From positions 317,501 through 381,500 of the forward strand of contig JAJHZJ010000252.1 in the NCBI GenBank assembly GCA_023548195.1: a DNA stretch of 64,000 bases, in the 5' to 3' direction. Shown one piece after another: positions 56,850 to 64,000 of this stretch. A program made the translations under genes and the position numbers. Within the stretch, counting starts at the first letter, position 1; each line of letters starts with the position of its first letter. This DNA comes from Bettongia penicillata ogilbyi. Its lineage: Eukaryota; Chordata; Mammalia; Diprotodontia; Potoroidae. The notes beneath the pieces were generated by a model, which saw only the letters and a program-made list of their open reading frames with translations, ran no database searches and was not told the origin of the DNA.

Positions 56850-58735
56850 CTTTAATGTCCCTTTGAACATCCTGCTCTCCCTGTTCATCAACTTTCTCAA
56901 CTCCTATGAGCTATATCTTCACCTCGGTCACCAGTAGGAATAGTCTTATCTTAGACCTCCTAACTCTATGACCTCTATGATCTTGAAAGGTGAGATTCCT
57001 CTCTCTGATCATTTCTTCTCCCTCCATCTCTCCCCATATTTCATTCCCCTTAAGCCGACTCTTAGGCTTCACTGAGTCTTTGTTCTCCTAGCCTGTCAGC
57101 CTGCTTAGGCCTCACCATGTTTTTGCAGGCTTCACCCTCTAGTTATTCAATTCAATTATGCAAGCTATAGACTCACAGGCTCAAGAGGTTAAGAGGCTCT
57201 CTCCTACCAGAGACATCCAGTACTGTGATCACACAGTTCGAGTTAAGTCCTAGGGGAGCCTGGATACTAAAGAGAGAAATAAGAATATTTAAAATGTCTC
57301 TGGCTCATTATATCCTCACCACAGAGTAAACCTGGAGGACAATTACTTAAAGCTTAGGTCTGATTAATGCTTAGGATTCCCCCAAAAGAAATTAGCATTT
57401 GTATAAAGGTACTCAAGGTACAAAGTACATTAGGTATGGGACAGTTATTTATTTCTTCTGTCCCAAAAGAAATGTTTAAAATGAGTGAGGAAAATAGCAT
57501 TTATTAATACATATTATGTACCTTCAAAAAGTCTACATTCTGGAGAAAGAAAGAAGACATGCAGGGGAGTAAAAGTTGGATATTGGAAGTGGAAGTGGGA
57601 ATGTGGCAAAGGGTACATGTGCAGTGGCATGTCTTGGAGGTAGCTGGGGAGTAGTATAATTGTCTGGGAATGAAGTAAAATAAGATCGCCATCCAGAACC
57701 CAGGATCCCACATGCAGGAGTTCAAGTTTAAACAAGGGGAAGTTAAGATGAATGCTAAAACAAAGGAAGCATGACATAGAGATATACAGGAAATGACACT
57801 ATGGTTCCAAGGTTACCCAAGTGATTCAGCAAGGCTAAGGGAAAGACCCAGTTCTGTAACCAGAGTGACTAGATATCAGAGGCACCGATATCCAAGGGTT
57901 AAGATTAGTAAGTGAGTCAATGCCAGTCATAGCATTCAGAGGTGTGGGACTCTGGAGAAATACGAGATGCAAAATACAGGGAGGGAGTGACATGGGGTCG
58001 ATGTTTTGTCTGAATTCAAGCTGCTTCTTGGAAACTAGGTCATAATAATCAAGAGGCTAGTGTGCCTCACCCTGTCTGGTACAGATGTTCCACATGTTTT
58101 CCCATATAACCTGCTAACTCAGCTACCCGTGCAGAGCAATAAGTTCATTTTGAAGGGTATCTCCCCAAAAGACTCATCTATTTCAAAACATTGGCTAGGA
58201 TTGGCTTTGTGCCTAGGGAAAGCAGAAGAGATTCTTCTTCTGTACTATATTACGTCCGTAACACAGAATTCAGGGTAGGACCATAAATGAATAGAATAAT
58301 TCAATCACAAGTCCACAAAAATGGACTTTTGTTGGTTGGTCTAGGAGATAATCATCTTTTATAACACTATCTCTAAGGGAAAACAAATTCTGAGTTCCAA
58401 ACAATTACTTACAAATAAATTCTGGAAACATAACTGTTCTTAAGTTAATTACTGCCTGCATAATAGAGATGGAAATTTAAAGGCATTGAAATAGTTAGAC
58501 CCTTCTAATCAGGCCAATGCCTTCACTACAGATATGACTGCTTACATTTTCCCTACACCAGCACTTAGATATTGCTTAGTTATTACTTATACATGATGCA
58601 GAGTTAGGGATAGACATTAATAATGGAAATCTTTAAGCATTCTCAAATTTCATTTTGGCCAAAAGTATTAATGTGGATCTAGAAATAGGAAAATCAAATC
58701 ATAATTTGAATTTCACCTCTCTCCTCTTTGTCTTT
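56850..58735. other. unique sequence, no gene confirmed
   Basis: 56870-57110 has a CT-rich plus-strand character faintly like an L2 coding segment, but not enough to call. No other feature. Confidence 0.35.
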
Positions 58736-58737
58736 AT

Positions 58738-58875
58738 GGAAGGAATTCAGTTCAAAGTTATGTTAACTAAGCACCTACTAAGCGTAAGCAAGTGCCTACT
58801 TATACTACCATATACTATTGGAAGTAAGGCATTGTGCAAAACAAAGAAATTTTTAAAAATTGAACTATGACGATT
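58738..58875 (+). repeat. old mammalian interspersed repeat fragment
   Basis: 'ggaattcagttcaaagttat', 'ctaagcacctactaagcgta' match the recurrent block at 3100-3170. Confidence 0.45.
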
Positions 58876-58934
58876 CTTAAAAAAACAAAAACTCTAAGAT
58901 GTCAGTGAAAGTATGAAAAGGGAGAAAGGGGTAC

Positions 58935-59046
58935 CAGGAGTGAGGAACCTGTGCCCTCAAGGCCACAAGTGGCCCTTTAGATCCTCAAGTGTGGCCTTTT
59001 GACTAAATCCAACCTTCACAGAACAAAATCCCCTCAATAAAAGGAT
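58935..59046 (+). mobile_element. half of a palindromic hAT-type MITE
   Basis: CAGGAGTGAGGAACCTG start, then 'tcaagtgtggccttttgact' and 'ccttcacagaacaaaatccc' and 'aataaaagga', matching the left half of 40254-40438. The right half is absent, so this is a truncated or deleted copy. Confidence 0.82.
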
Positions 59047-59099
59047 AGCTTACCCTAGGCAATGGAATTTAAAGACCATGCAAAGGGAGAGAGAATGTG

Positions 59100-59335
59100 A
59101 TAGTGGTGAGAATGAGACTGGAGCCCAAGTTTCCAGTCCTGACTCTACAGCTATTATATGATACTAGTTTCTGTATCTTAAGTTTCTGTCTCTTCATCTG
59201 TTAAATAGACATAATATCTTACCAACTGACAGGGTTGTTGAGAAATCAAAAGAGATAAATAATAAGAAAGTTCCTGAGAGGAAAAGAGTGTAAAGCACTA
59301 TTTAAATATGAGGTATACTTAGGATAATCTACCCA
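59100..59335 (+). mobile_element. MIR-like SINE
   Basis: 'gagactggagcccaagtttc', 'cagtcctgactctacagcta', 'tctcttcatctgttaaatag', 'gacagggttgttgagaaatc', 'gtgtaaagcactatttaaat' follow the MIR order. Confidence 0.75.
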
Positions 59336-59394
59336 TGAACAATGGAAAGTACTCCTGACCAAGTGAAGTTCTTTGTTTTTAATGTTACCCTAGA

Positions 59395-59600
59395 ATATTA
59401 AAACTGGAAGGGATCGTAGATTTAGAGTTATAAGGGATCATCTAGTCTACCATCCCTATTTCACAGATGTGGAAACTGAGTCCAACAGTAGTGATTTATT
59501 CAAGATTAAAGAGATAATAATTTGCTGAACTTGACCTTAAACCTCAGTCTTCCCACTCAAAATAACATGTGCTTTCCACTGTAATGCATTGCCTCTGAAA
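59395..59600 (-). mobile_element. MON1-like SINE, antisense
   Basis: 'aaactggaagggatcgtaga', 'gggatcatctagtctaccat', 'ttcacagatgtggaaactga' and an antisense head near 'gtgctttccactgtaatgca'. Confidence 0.75.
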
Positions 59601-59775
59601 TTTATCAACCACATAATCCAACGTCTTCATTTTACAGATAATGAAATCCAGACTTCCAGAGAAGTTAACTGACTTTTCTCAAGATTACACAGCTGGATAT
59701 AGGGAAGAAGCAAGATTAGAATCCAGTCATTCTGATTCCCAGTCTGATGTTCTCTCCATGATGTCATTCTTCTAA
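59601..59775 (-). mobile_element. second MON1/MIR-like SINE, antisense, in tandem
   Basis: 'acataatccaacgtcttcat', 'tttacagataatgaaatcca', 'tcaagattacacagctggat', 'agattagaatccagtcattc' and 'tctgatgttctctccatgat'. Same orientation and directly adjacent to the previous copy. Confidence 0.72.
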
Positions 59776-60418
59776 AATGTTGAAGCTACGGAAGACCTCT
59801 AGAATGGCCCGGTGGCCATTACTATGAAATCCTTGGTCCCTGGGAAATACTCCATATAACCTTATCAGTCCTTTGATGGATAAGAATAAGCAGATGACTT
59901 CTTATCCTGAAATCCACCAAGAAAATAGTGTTGACTTAAAAAAAAGGAAGGAAAGAAGGAAGAAAGGAAAGAAAATAGAGGTCTCATTTTTTAAATATTA
60001 AAAAATTACTTTAATATGTAATTAGGGGAAAAAACAAAGCATTTAAAAAAAGAATTGATATCTATTAAAAAAGCTAACTATTCTAATGGTGATCAATCAC
60101 ATGATTTATAGACCAATACCCACTATTGCACTATTTTATCCCAAAGTCTGGCTAGCCCCAACTTCCAACAACATATCTACTCTAGTTCCTAAACTGAATA
60201 TAAGAAGGTAGAACTGTCTTTTAAAATGAAAATAGTGAGAGAAAAGTAACCTTTTTTACAAATATCCTGTGTCTCTCAATTCACATTTGACACAAAGAAA
60301 TCATAAGATTCTGTCTTTCTCCCTTCCTAATTTGTCCATTACTAATGGAAATGGAAAAGATCTATGATCTTTTTTCCCCTTTAACTCCAAAAAATAGACA
60401 TGCTACTTTGCATAAAGG
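59776..60418. other. AT-rich sequence, no gene seen
   Basis: A GGAA-rich run lies at 59943-59975. Nothing else named. Confidence 0.4.
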
Positions 60419-60419
60419 C

Positions 60420-60530
60420 ATTTTAGCATAGTGGATAGAGGAGCAACCTTAGAGCCAGGGTGGCCTGGGTTAAATTCTTGCCTCTGACGAGTACTAGCTG
60501 TGTAACCCTCAGAAAATCACTTAACTAGAC
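60420..60530 (+). mobile_element. tRNA-derived SINE 5' part
   Basis: 'catagtggatagaggagcaa', 'agagccagggtggcctgggt', 'taaattcttgcctctgacga' and 'ctagctgtgtaaccctcaga'. Confidence 0.78.
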
Positions 60531-61250
60531 AATTCTCTCAAACCATGACCTTAGAACTGCAAAGAAAGTGCCAGTCTCCATTGGTGCAGGGAGTTTCCTC
60601 ACTCAAGATTTCTCTGTAACATTAAATTACAGGCCAGGCCCAGTTCCTATCCTTATCATTTTCTTCTGCATTGTTTTGCCAAATTCCTTTCTGTACACTT
60701 ACATTCATGAGGAAGGAAGTGCCTGGTAATTATCAAGAAAAAAGAAAAAGATGTGATAACATTATGTACAGCCACAAGTGTCTATATAACAAGGCAAAGA
60801 TTATGAAAAAGTAACACAGTAAACAAAGAAATTTAACACAAGGAATTTATGAACAGCAAATGCAATCTCACAGACATTCCTGAGACTTAACCGACAATAT
60901 TCAGCTGGAATTTGGCAATGGAAAGATATAAATTTTTCAGAGAAAACAGATTCAATAGAAGGACTGGGTAATGACTCTATATGAAAGAAATATCCCTGCT
61001 GAAAAATGTGAGTGGAAGCATGATGAAAAGTATTGGAGTAAAAATAAAAGGGAGAGATACAGAAGTGATACTGCAGGAGTCATGGAGGACTATCACTTCT
61101 GGGTAAGGGTTTGCTGAGCTCTTTTCAGGTCTGTTCACCCACCATTGGGGTTCACCTTCACCCAACTCTCCTTTGTGGCTCCAAGAAGCTGTAGCATGCA
61201 AAGTAGTTACGCCCCAATAAAACCATCTCAGAATATGGGATAAACCAAGT
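60531..61250. other. unique sequence, no gene seen
   Basis: No repeat or gene supported. Confidence 0.4.
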
Positions 61251-61254
61251 TGAG

Positions 61255-61615
61255 GGTAACCAACAGGTCTTTAACTTGTTAGTGAGTTAAAGGGATATCT
61301 ACCCCAAGCACATGAAGACTTTTCTCAATGGAAAGACTGGATGAGAACAATTTGTTCCAATGTCCATGAAGACAGCTGAAGCAGGCACTGTGCAATGCTT
61401 AGAACTTGGTTAGGCATCAAAGATGCCAAGTTCTTCCACTGCATTCTAGGTCATTGCCAATCATCTTGATTTTGTCCTGCCGCTGGACTTTGATGAGTGA
61501 AAGAGAGGCTGATGACTTCGTGCAACTCTACCTCACTTAAATCCAATTCACCTTCAAGTCCAGACATCACTTGTGATGTAACTTGGTCTTCTTCAAAAAT
61601 GAGGAGCAAACAACA
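61255..61615 (+). mobile_element. type B tail element, long form
   Basis: About 360 bp without a tRNA head. It has 'gatgagaacaatttgttcca', 'gaagcaggcactgtgcaatg', 'ttctaggtcattgccaatca', 'ctggactttgatgagtgaaa', 'cctcacttaaatccaattca', 'ttggtcttcttcaaaaatga' and an AAC-rich end. It matches the reverse complement of 16533-16850 beyond the part shared with the SINE at 47346, suggesting both are LINE 3' ends. Confidence 0.65.
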
Positions 61616-61794
61616 AACTACAGACCACCTAGTCAAAGAGAAGATACAAATGATGCTTTACTAATACAGGTTATACAACAGACACAGAGGTCAGATGGTG
61701 AAAAGAGCAAACTCCCTAGACATCTGCTGGAGGTTTTGATTTAGTTGAAAGTAGAACATCTGATAAATTCCTTATTTATCCTGTTGACCATTGA

Positions 61795-61945
61795 GAGGTA
61801 TAATAGACAGTGGAAGGAGTCCTAGACCTAAAATCAGAGGGTATGAATTCAAATCTGGGCTCTGTCATTTATTGTGAAGTCTTAGGCAAGCTACTTAACT
61901 TCCAAAGTTTCCTTCCATTTCTAAATCTATGATCCTATACTCTCT
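61795..61945 (+). mobile_element. tRNA-derived SINE
   Basis: 'gacagtggaaggagtcctag', 'acctaaaatcagagggtatg', 'aattcaaatctgggctctgt', 'cttaggcaagctacttaact' and 'ttctaaatctatgatcctat'. Confidence 0.72.
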
Positions 61946-62004
61946 CACAAGCAATAAGCAGAATCATAAAATAATACACTCATTGAAAGGAGAGGCCTTC
62001 TATT

Positions 62005-62290
62005 CCAACTCATATCTGAAGCATTAATCTCTTCTGTAGCAACAATACCAATGTTCCATTACAAGAACTCCAATAATGGGGAAATCACAGTCTCCAAAGG
62101 CAGTCCCATTCCATTTCTAAATAGCTTGAATTGTTAGGAAGATTTTCCTTATATTGATCTGAAATCTACCTCCCTATAATTTTTATTCTTTGGTTCTAGT
62201 TTTGCCTTTGTGATTATGCAGAAATGAGTTTGATCTTTCATCTAGACTATAGAACTTCAAATTTTGAAGATAGTAGTAAAAGATTTGAAA
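62005..62290 (+). repeat. possible CR1-like LINE fragment
   Basis: 'tccattacaagaactccaat', 'aggcagtcccattccatttc', 'gaattgttaggaagattttc', 'ttatattgatctgaaatcta' and 'ttctttggttctagttttgc' match a pattern I associate with CR1-type repeats. Tentative. Confidence 0.42.
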
Positions 62291-62309
62291 GAATGTCTTC
62301 ATGTGGAAT

Positions 62310-62490
62310 GATGTAAGGAAGGAAATAAAGAAGGAAGGGAGAAGGAAGGAAAGATGGGACAGAGGAAGGGAGGAAAGGGAAGGAAGAAAGGGAAGGGGAT
62401 AGAAGGAGAGAGGGAGGGGAGCCAGAAAAGGAGAAAAAGAAGGAAGAAAGAAAAGAGGAGAAGAAGGGAGGAAAAAAGGAAAGAAGAGAA
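62310..62490. repeat. (GGAA)n purine tract
   Basis: An almost uninterrupted run of purines with GGAA, GGGA and AGAA units. The minus-strand 117-codon Ser/Pro/Leu-rich frame here is an artefact. Confidence 0.93.
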
Positions 62491-62760
62491 TATTTATTAA
62501 GTGCCTGCTATGTGTTAGGACCTTTAAAAATATCATCTCATTTTACTCTTACAACAACCTTGGGAGGTAGGTACTATTATTTTCACCACTTGGAGGAAAC
62601 TGAGGCAGGCAAAGGTTGAGTGAGTTGACTGGAGTTACACAGTTACTAAGTGGGGCCAAAGTAACTAAGTAACACACTAAGATGGGCCAAATTAGAAATC
62701 AGATCTCCCTGACTCTAGGCTCAGGACTTTGTGAACTAGGCACCATCATGCTGCCCCTAA
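62491..62760 (-). mobile_element. MIR/MON1-like SINE, antisense
   Basis: 'atatttattaagtgcctgct', 'tcttacaacaaccttgggag', 'cttggaggaaactgaggcag', 'gactggagttacacagttac', 'agaaatcagatctccctgac' and 'accatcatgctgcccc' (antisense head). The adjoining purine tract sits at the SINE's tail side. Confidence 0.8.
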
Positions 62761-62764
62761 TGGG

Positions 62765-63825
62765 GTTACTTGTAGCCTGTATAGGGTGGTCACCTCTCAG
62801 CCTGCTTATTACTCATTATTATAGCTATCCTTATCTTCAGTTCCAGAGTAATTTGGGGATATGTTTGAAATTGCACATTTCTCTCATTAATAAAGCAGCT
62901 AACTCATACCCCTGCAAGTTTGTTAAATATAATTAAAGCATAAAATGTGGTTTTACAAATTAATGCTAATAATTATGTTAACATTAATAATTTGTCTATG
63001 ACCTGATTATTAAAAATAATTTAACACTATTTAATAAAATAGGAAAATCTCTTTCCTCCTAAGCAGCTGCTCATATTATTCTACGTATAAAAACCCCTCA
63101 TCTTCTTGGATTAAATCAATATTTAAAAAACTATTGGCAATGCAATTTGCTAATAATGTGATCAACACAGCATAGAGACATAAAAAATTACTTGCAACAT
63201 TTTAGCTGCATGAAAGATCTTAGCCAGAGTTACTTCTAAGTATCACATCAAACTTTTGCCAGCGTTCAATTTACTTCAACTTATTGTCTTCTCAAGAATT
63301 CCTTTCAATCTCTACACAAGATAAAGATTAAATCAGTACCATCGGGGGAATAAAGTTTTTCCTCATTGTCCTTGTCTTCTCTACAATTTCTCTCAAGCCG
63401 TAATTCTAATTACTATCTAGACTTACTCCTCATGGAATTTTCTCTGTAATATTTCTTCCCAATAAGGAGTTAGAACAGTTCTCCAAGCAAGTGTTCATAC
63501 TCTTCCTCATTCGGACTTTCACTACTGGCTCTCCTCATTCTCTCCAAAGTCCTATCTCAGAGGACCAACAGTTTGTAAGCTGGCTTTTGTTAACATTTTG
63601 ATAACTCCATCAATATCATTGATTTCCTTTGTAATCCTGTGTGTTTTATTTTATGACTTTAAACAAATTATTCTGAGAAAGGGTGTGAGAATATTTTGAG
63701 AATAGGTGTCACCTAACTGCTAAAGGCATCTACGACAAACAAATATTTAAAAAATCCCTGTCATAGATTGACAGTTAAATAGTTATTCTTCAGTCTTCCC
63801 TGATTTTTAAAGAAACAGTAACAGT
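62765..63825. other. AT-rich sequence, no gene seen
   Basis: No repeat or gene supported. Confidence 0.4.
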
Positions 63826-63827
63826 TT

Positions 63828-63861
63828 CTGTGTGTGTGTGTGTGTGTGAGTGTATGTGTGT
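63828..63861. repeat. (TG)n microsatellite
   Basis: TG run abutting the antisense SINE at its tail side. Confidence 0.93.
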
Positions 63862-64000
63862 TCGTCCTTCGTTGCCAAAGAAGACCATGCCATCAGAGAA
63901 ATGATGACATGACTTGCACTTGACTTCGTTTTGAGGGAGGGAGGGCTGTGCAGGTCACCAGCCCCACTTCTCCTCCAGAACCATCTGAATCCAGTGACCA
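63862..64000 (-). mobile_element. SINE type B, antisense, cut by window end
   Basis: 'cgtccttcgttgccaaagaa', 'gaccatgccatcagagaaat' and 'ggctgtgcaggtcaccagcc' run in step with 47352-47487 with few differences. The tRNA head should lie beyond base 64000. Confidence 0.9.

Noticed and set aside
56870..57110. CT-rich segment as an L2 coding fragment
   Set aside because: Only compositional similarity; no ordered L2 blocks identified.
62183..62536. 117-codon minus-strand Pro/Ser/Leu-rich frame
   Set aside because: Translation of the (GGAA)n purine tract.

Overview
The window looks like intergenic, repeat-rich DNA from a marsupial (metatherian mammal). The evidence is the repeat content: tRNA-derived SINEs with a BovB/RTE-like tail (MAR1-like), many MIR/THER/MON1-type CORE-SINE copies, L2/CR1-type LINE 3' ends, marsupial-style L1, and two copies of the ORF2-less 'half-L1' (HAL1). 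No host gene, exon, tRNA or other RNA gene could be supported. The only long intact reading frame (303 codons, 50789-51700) is the ORF1 of a HAL1 retrotransposon. Almost every other open frame is short and lies in low-complexity or repeat DNA.

Layout. 1-13.5 kb: unique AT-rich DNA with SINEs, L2 3' ends, an antisense L1 tail, (CT)n tracts and a pair of inverted ~105-bp repeats at 11.8/12.7 kb. 13.5-20 kb: L1 relic, an old mammal-wide repeat split by a SINE-like insertion, and hAT-like MITE relics. 20.06-25.47 kb: an old 3'-truncated L1 whose ORF1 is split by a HAL1 copy flanked by a perfect 18-bp target-site duplication (TSD). 26.9-30.9 kb: two L2 copies that received several later insertions (L1 tails, a MIR, a 476-bp solo LTR with a 5-bp TSD, and a ~237-bp MITE-like element). 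33.5-34.35 kb: a 5'-truncated L1 with a 17-bp TSD. 39.9-41.3 kb: a three-level nest (L2, then L1, then a palindromic hAT-type MITE). 42.95-44.4 kb: a decayed transposase-like coding relic resembling the KIAA1586/ZMYM-type hAT-derived family. 46.3-48.1 kb: an old repeat with SINE insertions. 50.12-52.92 kb: a full-length HAL1 with a 14-bp TSD and intact ORF1. 53-64 kb: SINEs, an antisense L1 tail, a compound GACA/GATA microsatellite, half a MITE, and a SINE cut by the window end.

How the parts relate. There is no operon or pathway. The elements depend on one another for mobility: HAL1 and the SINEs carry no reverse transcriptase here and would need an L1 or RTE-type enzyme supplied in trans, while the MITEs would need an external hAT transposase. 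Family names rest on recognition by eye without database searches, and repeat boundaries without a TSD are approximate to about 10-30 bases.
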